Notes: generated by a model from the sequence alone, not told the origin. Shown: positions 38,948 through 48,842, counted from the first letter of the stretch. The stretch: DNA of 64,000 bases from Planotetraspora phitsanulokensis (GCF_016863295.1 NZ_BOOP01000023.1:177606-241605), one strand, 5' to 3'. Numbers and translations are program-made.

Positions 38948-39337
38948 TCACCCTCTCTGCATGATCACGGCGGAGGCGGTGACGTGGGGGCCCAGGCTGA
39001 CCGCTCCTGTCACTTCGACGACCGCCTCGTTCTCCTCGACGGTCGCCACCTTGCCGGAGAAGGTCAGCGTGTCCCCCGCGTAGGCCGGGACGCCGAGCTT
39101 CACCTTGATCCCGCGGAACACGGCATCGGGACCGGCCCAGTCGCTGACGTACCTCTCGACCAGGCCCATCGTCGTGAGGATGTTCAGGAAGATCTCCTTC
39201 GACCCCTGCGCCTTCGCGATGGCGGGGTCGTGATGGACCGGCGTGAAGTCCCTCGTCGCCAGAGCGGTCGAGATCACGACCGTGGGGGTCAGCTCGATCG
39301 TGAGGGGCGGCAGCACGCTTCCGGCGACGATCCGCAT
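38948..39337 (-). CDS. chsH1: MaoC-like steroid enoyl-CoA hydratase small subunit
   Basis: Single hotdog-fold MaoC-like protein of 129 residues. The hydratase motif is TALATRDFTPVHHDPAIAKAQG, with the Asp and His expected in an active R-hydratase. In mycobacteria ChsH1 joins the MaoC part of ChsH2 to hydrate the C17(20) double bond of the shortened side chain. ATG 39337 shares one base with the chsH2 stop (TGATG) and follows GGAGGAGG. The matching partner gene immediately upstream fixes the identity. Confidence 0.9.
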   Translation of the reverse strand: MRIVAGSVLPPLTIELTPTVVISTALATRDFTPVHHDPAIAKAQGSKEIFLNILTTMGLVERYVSDWAGPDAVFRGIKVKLGVPAYAGDTLTFSGKVATVEENEAVVEVTGAVSLGPHVTASAVIMQRG

Positions 39338-40260
39338 CACGCCTCCTCCGGGATCGGGGCCCACATCGGCAGGGTCAGCTCGTCGTCCATCTCCTGGTAC
39401 GTCACCCGCACAGGCATGCCGACATAAACCTCTCCAATGGGGCATTGCACGATATTTCCGACCATCCGTACCCCTTCGGGAAGCTCCACCACGGCCACGA
39501 CGAACGGAGTCTCCTGTCCGGGCACGGGCGGATGGTGGTGCACCACATAGCTGTAGACCGTGCCCGTGCCGCTCGCCACGACGTGCGTCCGCTCGGCCGA
39601 CCGGCACGACGGGCAGACCGGTCCCGGCGGATGCCTCAGCTCTCCGCAGCCTCCGCACTTCTGGATCCGCAGCTCGCCGGCCTGCACGCCGTCCCAGAAG
39701 AAGCGCGTGTCGTCGTTCACGGCCGGCCTCAGCGGGTACGGCTCCCGCTTCGCCTTCTCCACCGGGCGGAGCGGCTGGAACTTCAGCAGCCGGAACATCA
39801 TCTCGGCCACCGGTTCGTCCCCCGAGAACCAGGTGACGTTCCAGGTGACGAAGTACCCCTCCCCGAGCGCGGTCCGTTTGGGCCCCACCATGTCCAGCAT
39901 TCGGGTGCTCGAGGTCAGCTCCTCGCCCATCGAGAGATAGCGGTGGTAGGTGTGCTCGCAGTTGGTGGCCACGACGCCCGTGTACCCGGCCTCGTCGAGC
40001 GCGTCGAAGACGTCGTCCATGGGCCTGCGGAACTCCTTGGCCGGGTCACGGCTCAGTCCCTCCATCGACCACACCTGGATCATCGCCGGAGGGGCCACCG
40101 CGTCCGGGCCGGTGTAGGCGGGGTTGCGGTCCCCCATCGCCTCGGTCCAGTGGCTGATCATGACGGCGTTCACGGGGTGGGGGGCCGCGTGGCGGGGGCC
40201 GTCCCCCGCCGCGACCGCCTTGTCCGCGAGCGCCATGAGGTGGTCCCGCAGTTCGGTCAT
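39337..40260 (-). CDS. chsH2: MaoC-DUF35 fusion, steroid enoyl-CoA hydratase large subunit
   Basis: Two-domain protein of 307 residues. The N-terminal half is a MaoC-like hotdog domain (ISHWTEAMGDRNPAY, NCEHTYHRYLSMGEEL, WNVTWFSGDEPVAEMMFRLL). The C-terminal DUF35 domain has a zinc ribbon, CGGCGELRHPPGPVCPSC, followed by an OB-fold (GTVYSYVVHHHPPVPGQ). In the mycobacterial system the first half pairs with ChsH1 as hydratase and the second half pairs with Ltp2 as aldolase, channeling the product. The start lies 97 bp after the fadE29 stop across a small tandem-repeat spacer. Confidence 0.93.
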   Translation of the reverse strand: MTELRDHLMALADKAVAAGDGPRHAAPHPVNAVMISHWTEAMGDRNPAYTGPDAVAPPAMIQVWSMEGLSRDPAKEFRRPMDDVFDALDEAGYTGVVATNCEHTYHRYLSMGEELTSSTRMLDMVGPKRTALGEGYFVTWNVTWFSGDEPVAEMMFRLLKFQPLRPVEKAKREPYPLRPAVNDDTRFFWDGVQAGELRIQKCGGCGELRHPPGPVCPSCRSAERTHVVASGTGTVYSYVVHHHPPVPGQETPFVVAVVELPEGVRMVGNIVQCPIGEVYVGMPVRVTYQEMDDELTLPMWAPIPEEA

Positions 40261-40300
40261 CGCGCCTCCTCGTCCCTTCGTAAGCAGACCCGTCCCGGCC

Positions 40301-40346
40301 TTGGAGAACAGAGCCCTGGAGAACAGAGCCTTGGGAAACAGCGCCG
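40301..40346 (+). repeat. Three 15-16-bp tandem repeats in the igr-like operon
   Basis: Units TTGGAGAACAGAGCCC, TGGAGAACAGAGCCT and TGGGAAACAGCGCCG are contiguous in the spacer between fadE29 and chsH2. This is the only gap over 5 bp inside the operon. Confidence 0.8.
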
Positions 40347-40357
40347 TACCGTCGGGT

Positions 40358-41530
40358 TCATCGCGGCGGCTTGGGAAGCTGGAGGCCGAGCATGGCGATG
40401 AGCTCGCGCTGCACCTCGTTGACGCCGCCCCCGAACGTGAGGACGATCGCGCCCTTGACGCCGCGGTCGACCCGCTCGATCAGGTCCCGCGTCTCCTCGT
40501 CCCCGGGGTCGCCGAACCGGGCGAGGGCGTCGCCCACGATCCGGCCCACGTCCTGCATGCGCTCAGAACCGTAGATCTTGGTGGCGGAGGCGTCGGGGGC
40601 ACCCAGCCAGCCGAGATCCATGTTCGCGGCGATCTGCCAGTTGAGCAGTTCGTTCGTCCGGAAGTACGCGTACACCTGGGCGAGCGCCCGCCGCACCGCC
40701 GGGTTGTCGTACAGGGGCCTGCCGTCTCTGCCCGGCTTGCCCTTCGCCCACGCCACGAACCTGACGTACGTGTGCGCGATGTTGCCGGCGGGCCCGAGCG
40801 TCACGCGCTCGTGGTTGAGCTGGTTGACGATGAGGTCCCAGCCCTTGTTCTCCGTCCCGACGACCATGTTCGCCGGCACGCGGACGTCGGAGTAGTACGT
40901 GGAGTTCGTGTGGTGGCGCCCGTCCATCGTGACGATCGGCGTCCAGGAGAAGCCGGGGTCCGCGCAGTCCACGATCATCATGGTGATCCCGCGGTGCTTG
41001 CTCGCCTTCGGGTCGGTGCGCGCGGCCAGCCAGATGTACTGCGCGTGGTGCGCCCCCGACGTGAAGATCTTCTGCCCGTTAACGACGTAGTCGTCGCCGT
41101 CCCTGACGGCCGTCGTCCGCAACGACGCGAGGTCCGTGCCCGCGCCCGGCTCGCTGTAGCCGATGGCGAAGTGGCAGTCCCCCGCGAGGATGCGCGGCAG
41201 GAAGAAGTCCTTCTGCTCGTCGGTGCCGTACTGCATCAGCGTCGGCCCCACGGTCTGCAGCGTGATGATCGGGTAGGGCACCTCGGCCCTGGCGATCTCG
41301 TTGGCGAAGATCTGCTGCTCCAGCGGCCCGTATCCGCCGCCGCCGTACTCCTTGGGCCAGCCGAGCCCGAGCTTGCCGTCCCGTCCCAGCCTGCGGCAGT
41401 GCTCCATGTACGCCTCGCCGAACGGATCCTGGGCCAGCTTCGCCCGGTCCTCCGCCGTGAGACAGGCGGTGAAGTACTCCCTGAGCTCGTCTCGGAGCCG
41501 CCGCTGTTCCGGGGTCAGTTCGATGTGCAT
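40358..41530 (-). CDS. fadE29: Steroid acyl-CoA dehydrogenase subunit ChsE2/FadE29
   Basis: Acyl-CoA dehydrogenase of 390 residues. It starts MHIELTPEQRRLRDELREYF and has LGWPKEYGGGGYGPLEQQIF, FAIGYSEPGAGTDLASLRT (flavin-binding), GQKIFTSGAHHAQYIWLAAR and LNHERVTLGPAGN. In mycobacteria FadE29 and FadE28 form an alpha2beta2 heterotetramer acting on the three-carbon side chain of the steroid CoA ester. ATG 41530 shares a base with the fadE28 stop (TGATG). The pairing with a second, divergent dehydrogenase gene is the hallmark of these obligate heteromers. Confidence 0.93.
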   Translation of the reverse strand: MHIELTPEQRRLRDELREYFTACLTAEDRAKLAQDPFGEAYMEHCRRLGRDGKLGLGWPKEYGGGGYGPLEQQIFANEIARAEVPYPIITLQTVGPTLMQYGTDEQKDFFLPRILAGDCHFAIGYSEPGAGTDLASLRTTAVRDGDDYVVNGQKIFTSGAHHAQYIWLAARTDPKASKHRGITMMIVDCADPGFSWTPIVTMDGRHHTNSTYYSDVRVPANMVVGTENKGWDLIVNQLNHERVTLGPAGNIAHTYVRFVAWAKGKPGRDGRPLYDNPAVRRALAQVYAYFRTNELLNWQIAANMDLGWLGAPDASATKIYGSERMQDVGRIVGDALARFGDPGDEETRDLIERVDRGVKGAIVLTFGGGVNEVQRELIAMLGLQLPKPPR

Positions 41531-42600
41531 CAGACCAGCGCTCCGATCAGGTCGAGCTGGGCCTCCGTGCCGCCGAGCAGGTGGACGGCGTTCTTGCCCC
41601 AGGCGAAATAGCGGTGCAGCGGATAGGTCACGTCGAGGCCGATGCCTCCGTGCAGGTGCTGGCAGGTGTAGAGGGCCTCGAGGGCGGGACCGGTCGTGTG
41701 GAAGGCGGCGATCGCCAGGTCCTCCGCCGACGGCAGCCCCTCGGCCAGCCGCCAGGCGCCCGACCACATGGCCACGTCGAGCGCCCTGCCCGCGATGTAG
41801 ACGTCGGCGATCTGCATGGTCACGGCCTGGAACTCGGCCAGCGCCCGGTCGAACTGGCGGCGCGTCCGGATGTAGTCGGTCGTCAGCTTCAACGCCCCCG
41901 CCAGCACGCCGGACGCGGTCGCGGTGATGCCGGCGAGCGCGTGCAGCCTGAGCGACTCCCACGCCGCGCCGTCGGCCTCGCCGACCGCCTCTCCGGGAGC
42001 GCCGTCCATGGTGATCACCGCTCCGGGCTCGCCGGTCGACAGCGTCACCTCCTGTACGGCCACGGCCCCCGGTTCGACGAGGAAGAGGCCGACCCCGGCC
42101 CCCTCGACCCGGGCGGGGACGAGGATCCCGGAGGCCGACGCCGCATGGGAGACGACACTCGTACGCCCGGTGAGTCTGCCCCCGGCGGCCGTGGTCGCGG
42201 GCGGCTCCCCCGGGTCGGCGCCCGGCTCCCTGAAGGCGAAGGTGAGCACCGCGTCCCCCTCGGCCAGCGGCGCGAGGGCCTCCTTCTGGGCGGCCGTGCC
42301 GTACCGCGAGACGGTCAGGGCGGCGACGAGGCTGGGCAGGACGGGGACGGGCGCGACCCGGGCCCCGGTCTCCCTGAGGATCACCGCCATCTCGACCGCG
42401 CCGAGGCCCGCGCCTCCGGCCTCCTCGGGAAGGCACGCGCCGAGCAGGCCGGCCTGCGCCATCGCCTTCCACGTCTTCGCGTCGTACGGCAGGCCGCTCT
42501 TTTCGTGGGCCTCGATCCTCGCCTGTACGGCCTCCCGGTCGAGCACCTCGGACGCAAGCGTGCGCAACTCTGCCTGGGTCTCGTCCACATTGAAGTCCAC
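41530..42600 (-). CDS. fadE28: Steroid acyl-CoA dehydrogenase subunit ChsE1/FadE28
   Basis: Dehydrogenase-fold protein of 356 residues, first gene of the igr-like operon. It starts at GTG 42600 (MDFNVDETQAELRTLASEVL) after TGGAGGG. Seen are EEAGGAGLGAVEMAVILRETG, TFAFREPGADPGEP, YIRTRRQFDRALAEFQAVTM and CQHLHGGIGLDVTYPLHRYF. The sequence is less conserved at flavin-contacting and catalytic positions than its partner, as expected for the partly degenerate subunit of a heterotetramer. A KstR-like site lies 105 bp upstream. Confidence 0.92.
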   Translation of the reverse strand: MDFNVDETQAELRTLASEVLDREAVQARIEAHEKSGLPYDAKTWKAMAQAGLLGACLPEEAGGAGLGAVEMAVILRETGARVAPVPVLPSLVAALTVSRYGTAAQKEALAPLAEGDAVLTFAFREPGADPGEPPATTAAGGRLTGRTSVVSHAASASGILVPARVEGAGVGLFLVEPGAVAVQEVTLSTGEPGAVITMDGAPGEAVGEADGAAWESLRLHALAGITATASGVLAGALKLTTDYIRTRRQFDRALAEFQAVTMQIADVYIAGRALDVAMWSGAWRLAEGLPSAEDLAIAAFHTTGPALEALYTCQHLHGGIGLDVTYPLHRYFAWGKNAVHLLGGTEAQLDLIGALV

Positions 42601-42704
42601 TGGCCCTCCAGAAGGGCGAACTCGGTCCCGATTCCGTGCTGTCCTCCGGGGCGTCGCCGCCCGCCCCGGACCCGCCTCCTCGCACATCTGGCAGAACCGC
42701 AAAC

Positions 42705-42718
42705 TAGAACACATTCTA
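42705..42718 (-). promoter_or_regulatory. KstR-like operator upstream of fadE28
   Basis: TAGAACACATTCTA is an inverted repeat with 5-bp arms (TAGAA/TTCTA) and agrees with the published KstR motif TnnAACnnGTTnnA except for one G-to-A change. It lies in the 311-bp gap between fadE28 and the TetR gene start. Confidence 0.65.
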
Positions 42719-42837
42719 ATCTGTGTCCATAGGGCGAGCCCCGTAGCGGCCCTGACAACCGCGGAAAACCCGAAAAGACATGGATGGGGCCCGGTATTTG
42801 TGACTGGTGAGTAACCACCGGGTCAGACCGGGAATCA

Positions 42838-42852
42838 GATAACGTGTTCCTA
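42838..42852 (+). promoter_or_regulatory. Possible autoregulatory KstR-like site
   Basis: GATAACGTGTTCCTA has the AACnnGTT core and shares AACGTGTTC with the site at 61819. It overlaps the upstream possible ATG of the TetR gene, which favours the downstream GTG as the real start. Outer bases fit the motif poorly. Confidence 0.4.
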
Positions 42853-42911
42853 TGCGTATCTCGCCTGTCGGCGCGGACGCCCCAGCGCCACGTTCTGAGG
42901 GGGCATCCGTC

Positions 42912-43514
42912 GTGGACAGCCATCCGATCTCTCCCACTCCCGCTCCGGGAGTGCGGACGCGGAGTCAGCACCAAAGACGTAAGCGCATCGTCCAGGCGGC
43001 CGCCGCACTCGCCTCACGGGGCGGTGTCGAGGCCATGCAGATGCGCACCGTCGCCGAGCGGGCGGGGGTCGCCCTCGGCACGCTCTACCGGTACTTCCCG
43101 TCCAAGATGGATCTCGTCGTCGCCGTGGTGGGCGAGGAGATCGACACACTGGAGTCGAGCATCGAGCGCCGGCCGCCCAGTGCTCCCACGCCCGCCGGCC
43201 GGGCCGTCGACATCCTGATGCGGGCCACCCGTGGCCTGATGCGCGAGCCGGAGCTCGCCGACGCCCTGATCCGCTCACTGATCATGGCCGAGGTGGACAT
43301 TCCGTTCGGCGACCGGATGGCCGGGCTGTTGCTGCGGGTCGCGGGAGACGGGCTGACGATGGAGGGCGCGACCGAGGAGCAGTTCGCGCTGGCCGGATCG
43401 TTGTCCGGCGTGTGGGTGCAGGAACTGCTCGAGATGCTCCGCGGCCGCCGGACCTACGAGCAGGTCCAGCGCAGGATCGAGATCGCCGCCGGGCGCCTGT
43501 TCGCCGACTTCTGA
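42912..43514 (+). CDS. kstR: TetR-family repressor resembling KstR
   Basis: Regulator of 200 residues. The DNA-binding domain RRKRIVQAAAALASRGGVEA, MQMRTVAERAGVALGTLYRYFPSKMDL is very like mycobacterial KstR, the cholesterol-catabolism repressor relieved by a steroid CoA thioester, including the QMR and GTLYRYFPSK segments. The C-terminal ligand domain is variable, with AGSLSGVWVQELLEMLRGRR. GTG 42912 follows GAGGGGG; an in-frame ATG at 42852 would add 20 residues but lacks a ribosome site and overlaps a possible operator. It is divergent from the igr-like operon, and matching sites stand before several genes in the window. Confidence 0.8.
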   Translation: MDSHPISPTPAPGVRTRSQHQRRKRIVQAAAALASRGGVEAMQMRTVAERAGVALGTLYRYFPSKMDLVVAVVGEEIDTLESSIERRPPSAPTPAGRAVDILMRATRGLMREPELADALIRSLIMAEVDIPFGDRMAGLLLRVAGDGLTMEGATEEQFALAGSLSGVWVQELLEMLRGRRTYEQVQRRIEIAAGRLFADF

Positions 43515-43539
43515 CCCGCGCGCAGGATCAGCCGCGGGA

Positions 43540-44520
43540 TCAGCCGCCGGAGTCCGGCCGCGAGCTCACCGCCAGCAGGGACAACAACGTGTAGGCGACG
43601 TTCGCCGCGGCGATGCCGGTGATCTCGGCGTGGTCGTACGACGGGGAGACCTCCACCACGTCCGCGCCGACGATCTCCAGGCCGGCCAGCCTCCGCAGGA
43701 TGACCAGCAGTTCGCGCGAGCTGAGGCCGCCGACCTCGGGCGTGCCCGTTCCCGGCGCGTGCGCGGGGTCCAGCACGTCGATGTCGACCGAGACGTAGAC
43801 CGGGCCGCCTTCGAGCCGGTCGCGAACGCCGCGTGCCACGTCCGCGGCGCCGCGGTCCTCGACGTCGTCGGCCGTGAAGACCTGGAAGCCGAGCCCCTCG
43901 TCCTGGTCGAGGTCGACGGAGCTGTAGAGGGGGCCGCGGATTCCCACGTGCGCGCAGCGCCGCTCGTCGAGCAGGCCCTCCTCGGCCGCGCGGCGGAACG
44001 GCGTGCCATGCGTGTACGGCTCGCCGAAGTAGGTCTCCCACGTGTCCAGGTGCGCGTCGAAGTGCAGGACGGCCAGCGGCCCGTGCCGCCGGGCATGCGC
44101 GCGCAATGTCGCGAGCGCGATCGTGTGGTCGCCTCCGAGGGCGACCACCTTCGTGCCGCGGCTCAGCAGGTCGCTCACCGCCAGGTCGATCGACTCGAGC
44201 GCGGCCTTGATGTCGAAGGGGTTGCAGACCACGTCGCCCGCGTCCACGACCTGCTGTTCGGCGAACGGTTCGGCCCGCAGCGCGGGGTCGAACGGGCGGA
44301 GCAGCCGCGAGGATTGCCGGATGTGGCCCGGCCCGAACCGGGCCCCCGGACGGTAGCTGACCCCGCTGTCGAACGGCACGCCCAGCAGGGCGACGTCGGC
44401 GTGCGCGACCTGGTCGAGGCGAGGCAGCCGCGCGAACGTCGCCTCTCCGCCGTATCGCGGCACGGCGGAGGCGTCGACCGGGCCGATCGGGCCCCCGTCG
44501 GTGTGCTCGGGCATCGTCAT
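43540..44520 (-). CDS. Agmatinase/ureohydrolase family protein
   Basis: Arginase-fold dimanganese hydrolase of 326 residues. All metal-binding motifs are present: [25 protein letters not shown] and [21 protein letters not shown]. The GTGTPEVGG loop is typical of agmatinase and guanidinobutyrase rather than arginase. ATG 44520 follows GAAGGACGC; ATG 44514 is equally possible. It is convergent with kstR (25-bp gap) and divergent from fadA5, so it might share the KstR-like control region at 44654, but a role in steroid metabolism is not expected. Confidence 0.9.
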   Translation of the reverse strand: MTMPEHTDGGPIGPVDASAVPRYGGEATFARLPRLDQVAHADVALLGVPFDSGVSYRPGARFGPGHIRQSSRLLRPFDPALRAEPFAEQQVVDAGDVVCNPFDIKAALESIDLAVSDLLSRGTKVVALGGDHTIALATLRAHARRHGPLAVLHFDAHLDTWETYFGEPYTHGTPFRRAAEEGLLDERRCAHVGIRGPLYSSVDLDQDEGLGFQVFTADDVEDRGAADVARGVRDRLEGGPVYVSVDIDVLDPAHAPGTGTPEVGGLSSRELLVILRRLAGLEIVGADVVEVSPSYDHAEITGIAAANVAYTLLSLLAVSSRPDSGG

Positions 44521-44653
44521 GCGTCCTTCGTTCAGCCGGTGCGAAGACCGGTCGGTCGATGCGAAGGCTGGAGTGGATGTCGTCATCATCCCGGATCCAC
44601 CCGTCCGGGCCGGTCGCCGGGAGGGCCCTCGCCTCTGTCTTCCCCATCAGAGT

Positions 44654-44667
44654 AGAACGCGTTACAT
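44654..44667 (+). promoter_or_regulatory. KstR-like operator upstream of fadA5
   Basis: TAGAACGCGTTACA matches the motif TnnAACnnGTTnnA fully. It lies 37 bp before the fadA5 GTG and 134 bp before the divergent ureohydrolase start. Confidence 0.7.
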
Positions 44668-44674
44668 TTTGCTG

Positions 44675-44688
44675 GAACATTGTTCTGA
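44675..44688 (+). promoter_or_regulatory. Second, weaker palindrome next to the fadA5 operator
   Basis: GGAACATTGTTCTG contains GAACA-T-TGTTC, a perfect 11-bp palindrome, centred 20-21 bp from the site at 44654 (two helical turns). It could be a second repressor site. Confidence 0.4.
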
Positions 44689-45864
<1,176 letters not shown>

Positions 45865-45914
45865 AGCACGGCCCCCCGCGTCACCTGCCGTCAAGTGCGC
45901 GAGGCAGGGCGCGG

Positions 45915-45948
45915 TGTCCGGCACGCCTCTGTGTCCGGCGCGCCTCTG
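45915..45948 (+). repeat. 17-bp tandem duplication in a convergent gap
   Basis: TGTCCGGCACGCCTCTG and TGTCCGGCGCGCCTCTG are contiguous, one mismatch. They lie between fadA5 and the LLM oxidoreductase gene, followed by a G+C-rich inverted segment (GGCGCGCC). Confidence 0.8.
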
Positions 45949-45985
45949 CCGCGTGGAGGCGCGCCGGCGGGATCGCGGGCCGGAT

Positions 45986-46888
45986 TCAGCCGCGCTGGAT
46001 GAGCGGCAGAACCTCGCCGACGAGGTCGAGAGACTCGTCGACGGTGGACGCGACGAACGACGAGTCGACGAGGAAGTGATCGATGCCGGTCGCCTCGGCC
46101 ACGGTCTTGATGACGTCGGCGGTCTGCTGCGCCGTGACGCCCTGCATGATGTTCACGCGCATGATCGTGTCGATCGACGCCGGGTCGCGGCCGGCGTCAC
46201 GGGCGAACTGGTCGATGGCCCTGCGCTGCGCGGTCATCATGTCGATGTTCACGAAGTAGGGCACCATGCACAGGGGCAGCCAGCCGTCCGCCCGCTCGCC
46301 GGTGCGACGGAGGGCGGCCTCGGCCGTGCCGCCGAGGTAGACCGGCGGGTGGGGCCGCTGCGCCGGCTTCAGCGGGCTGTGCTGCAGCGGCAGGTCGATC
46401 AGCTTGCCGTGGAACTCGGCCGGATCCTGCGTCCAGAGCACCTCGAGGGCGTCCAGCAGTTCGTTCATCCGGGCGCCGCGGGTCGAGAATTCGTACCCGA
46501 CGGCCTCGTACTCCTCCGGCGACCAGCCGACGCCGAAACCCGGGATGAGACGGCCGCCGCTGATCAGGTCGATCGACGTCAGCGTGCGGGCCAGCTGCAC
46601 CGGCGGGTACACGGGGGCGATGAGCACGTGCGTGCCGAGCTTCACCCGCTCCGTGGCGGCGGCGGCCACACCGAGGACGACGAAGGGGTCGGCCGCGGTG
46701 TTGTATTCGACCGGAATGGTGTTGCCCTGACCACCGGCACCGATCTTCGGGTTGACGGCGGCGAAGTTGCGGTCGCCCACCCAGAGGCTGTCGGCGCCCG
46801 CCTTCTCCGCCTCGCGGGCGAAATAGGCCGTTCTGGCTATGTCGTGTGCCTGCTGGTGCAGGTGCGGAAGAGCGAAACCGATCTTCAT
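45986..46888 (-). CDS. LLM-class (F420-type) oxidoreductase
   Basis: Luciferase-like TIM-barrel oxidoreductase of 300 residues, most like the actinobacterial F420-dependent class. It begins MKIGFALPHLHQQAHDIART and has EAEKAGADSLWVGDRNF, ATERVKLGTHVLIAPVYPP and ISGGRLIPGFGVGWSPEEYEA. The last motif (GRLIPGFGVGW) is typical of F420 or FMN phosphate binding. Substrate unknown; some relatives are tied to steroid or lipid metabolism. ATG 46888 follows AAAGGGACGCC. It is divergent from the GntR gene. Confidence 0.9.
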   Translation of the reverse strand: MKIGFALPHLHQQAHDIARTAYFAREAEKAGADSLWVGDRNFAAVNPKIGAGGQGNTIPVEYNTAADPFVVLGVAAAATERVKLGTHVLIAPVYPPVQLARTLTSIDLISGGRLIPGFGVGWSPEEYEAVGYEFSTRGARMNELLDALEVLWTQDPAEFHGKLIDLPLQHSPLKPAQRPHPPVYLGGTAEAALRRTGERADGWLPLCMVPYFVNIDMMTAQRRAIDQFARDAGRDPASIDTIMRVNIMQGVTAQQTADVIKTVAEATGIDHFLVDSSFVASTVDESLDLVGEVLPLIQRG

Positions 46889-47059
46889 GGCGTCCCTTTG
46901 CTTGCCTCACTGCCGAGGTCAACGAACGTACGCCATGAACCTCGGCGTTCCTTCGCGGGGGGACGGCGTGGACCTCCCGGCCTGCCCCCTGCCGAACCCG
47001 CGGAATCCACAGGAGGTCGATGGCCCGGTCGGGATCTAAGGGGCGGCTTCGCGTCATAC

Positions 47060-47086
47060 ACTCTTAGACATCGGATGTCTAAGAGT
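47060..47086. promoter_or_regulatory. 27-bp perfect palindrome, probable GntR/FadR operator
   Basis: The arms ACTCTTAGACATC and GATGTCTAAGAGT flank a single central G. The central 11 bp ACATCGGATGT recur exactly on the minus strand at 54990-55000. It is 50 bp upstream of the GntR start and 171 bp from the divergent LLM gene start, so autoregulation is likely. Confidence 0.75.
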
Positions 47087-47135
47087 CCACGCACGCGGGG
47101 CCGTCCCGCCGACAGGACTCCAAGGAGTGCATGGC

Positions 47136-47807
47136 GTGGCAGTCACCGACGCGGCGATCGACAGCATCAAGGACATGATCCTTTCGGGCGAGCTGGCCCC
47201 CGGCGACCGGCTGCCCAAGGAGGCCGACCTGGCCGAACGTCTCGGCCTGTCCCGCAACTCGCTCCGCGAGGCCGTCCGGGCGCTCGCCCTGATAAACGTC
47301 CTCGACGTACGGCAGGGCGACGGCACCTATGTCACGAGCCTGGAACCTCACCTGCTCCTCGACGCGCTGTCGTTCGTGGTCGACTTCCACCTGGACGACA
47401 CGGTCCTGCAGTTCTTCCAGGTGAGAAGAATCCTGGAGCCCGCAGCCACCGCGATGGCGGCGACCCGGATGGGTGACGACGACATCGAGGACCTGCGCAA
47501 GATCCTCGACTCCCTCCCCGCGGAGCCGAGCGTCGAGCAGCTCGTGGCCAACGACCTGGAGTTCCACCAGCGGATCGCCGCCGGCTCGGGCAACGCCGTC
47601 CTGGCCTCCCTGATCGAGAGCCTGTCGGGGCCGACCACGCGGGCGCGCGTGTGGCGCGGTCTCACCCAGGAGGGCGCCCTGGGCAAGACCCGCGAGCAAC
47701 ACGTGGCCATCTACGAGGCGATCGCCTCCCACCAGCCCGACATCGCGATGGCGTGGGCGACCGTCCACGTCGCCGGAGTCGAGGGGTGGCTGCGCCAGGC
47801 CCTCTGA
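47136..47807 (+). CDS. FadR-subfamily GntR transcriptional regulator
   Basis: Regulator of 223 residues. The winged-helix domain reads SIKDMILSGELAPGDRLPKEADL, AERLGLSRNSLREAVRALAL, LDVRQGDGTYVTS. The C-terminal FCD ligand domain has FQVRRILEPAATAMAATRM, NDLEFHQRIAAGSGNAVL and EQHVAIYEAIASHQPDIAM, with the Asp/His residues that bind a metal and carboxylate effector. GTG 47136 with AAGGAG 8 bp upstream is chosen; GTG 47127 lies inside that site. FCD regulators often sense sugar acids, which fits control of the L-fucose operon suggested by the shared operator core. Confidence 0.88.
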   Translation: MAVTDAAIDSIKDMILSGELAPGDRLPKEADLAERLGLSRNSLREAVRALALINVLDVRQGDGTYVTSLEPHLLLDALSFVVDFHLDDTVLQFFQVRRILEPAATAMAATRMGDDDIEDLRKILDSLPAEPSVEQLVANDLEFHQRIAAGSGNAVLASLIESLSGPTTRARVWRGLTQEGALGKTREQHVAIYEAIASHQPDIAMAWATVHVAGVEGWLRQAL

Positions 47808-48842
47808 TCACGCGTTCAGCGGAAGGCGGTCGGCGAGTCCGCCTCGCTGGACCCAGGTGGGGTAGGTCTCGGGGATGCGGCTCACCTCGTCGAGCTCCCT
47901 GAGGTCGTCCGCGGTGAGTTCGAGGTCGACGGCGGCGAGGTTGTCCTCGAGCTGCCCGGGACTGCGGACCCCGGCGATGGCGCAGGTGACCGCCGGGCGC
48001 GCGAGCACCCAGGCGAGGGCGACCCTGGCGGCGCTCACCTCATGCCTGGCGGCGACCGCCTTGAGCACGTCGATGACGTCGTAGGCGTGCTCCCTGTCTA
48101 TCCGGGGGAAGCCCCTGCGGCCCGCCTGCGCCTGACGCGAGGTCGGGTCGGACGCACCGTCGCGGTCGAACTTGCCGGAGAGCCATCCCCCCGCCAGCGG
48201 GGCCCAGACCATCAGCCCCAGCCCCTCCTCCTCGATCACGGGCAGCAGTTCGTGTTCGAGTTCCCGCCCGACCAGGGAGTAGTACGCCTGCACCGAGACG
48301 AAGCCGGGGAGGTCGCGCAGCGCCGAGACGCCCAGCGCCTTGGCCACCTGCCAGGCCGCGAAGTTCGAACATCCTACGTATCGGATCTTGCCCTGCCGTA
48401 CGGCGTCGTCCAGCGCTCGCAGCGTGTCCTCGATCGGCGTGTGCGGATCGATGCTGTGGAGTTGGTACAGGTCGATGTGGTCGGTCTGGAGCCTGCGCAG
48501 GCTCTCCTCGAGAGCCCGGGCGACGCGCAGCCGCGACAGCCCGACGTCGTTGGGGCCCGATCCCATGCGGGCGGCCAGCTTCGTCGCCAGGACGACGCCG
48601 TCGCGACGGCCCTTCAGCACCTGACCGAGCTGCGACTCCGACTCGCCGGCCGAGTAGACGTCGGCGGTGTCGATGAAGTTCACGCCGGCGTCCAGGGCCA
48701 TGCCGACGATCCGGTCGGTCTCCTCGACGGGCAGGCCGCCCACCGCCTGGTAGACCGGGTGGTCGGCGCCGCCGAAGCTCATCGCTCCGAGGCAGATTTC
48801 CGACACGAACACACCCGTACGGCCCAGCATGCGATATTTCAC
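47808..48842 (-). CDS. Aldo/keto reductase
   Basis: AKR (NADPH-dependent TIM-barrel) of 344 residues, YajO/general stress protein 69-like. The catalytic tetrad is visible: Asp and Tyr in NFIDTADVYSAGESE, Lys in VVLATKLAAR, and His in LYQLHSIDPHTP. The NADP-binding end includes GVRSPGQLEDNLAAVDLEL. Its stop directly abuts the GntR stop: the six bases TGATCA at 47805-47810 serve as stop codons on both strands. It is divergent from the AraC gene. A sugar-related substrate is plausible but unproven. Confidence 0.92.
   Translation of the reverse strand: MKYRMLGRTGVFVSEICLGAMSFGGADHPVYQAVGGLPVEETDRIVGMALDAGVNFIDTADVYSAGESESQLGQVLKGRRDGVVLATKLAARMGSGPNDVGLSRLRVARALEESLRRLQTDHIDLYQLHSIDPHTPIEDTLRALDDAVRQGKIRYVGCSNFAAWQVAKALGVSALRDLPGFVSVQAYYSLVGRELEHELLPVIEEEGLGLMVWAPLAGGWLSGKFDRDGASDPTSRQAQAGRRGFPRIDREHAYDVIDVLKAVAARHEVSAARVALAWVLARPAVTCAIAGVRSPGQLEDNLAAVDLELTADDLRELDEVSRIPETYPTWVQRGGLADRLPLNA

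Noticed and set aside
38956..38972. TGCATGATCACGGCGG resembling the dispersed repeat
   Set aside because: It is inside chsH1, encoding conserved C-terminal residues, and lacks the flanking unit pattern, so it is a chance match.
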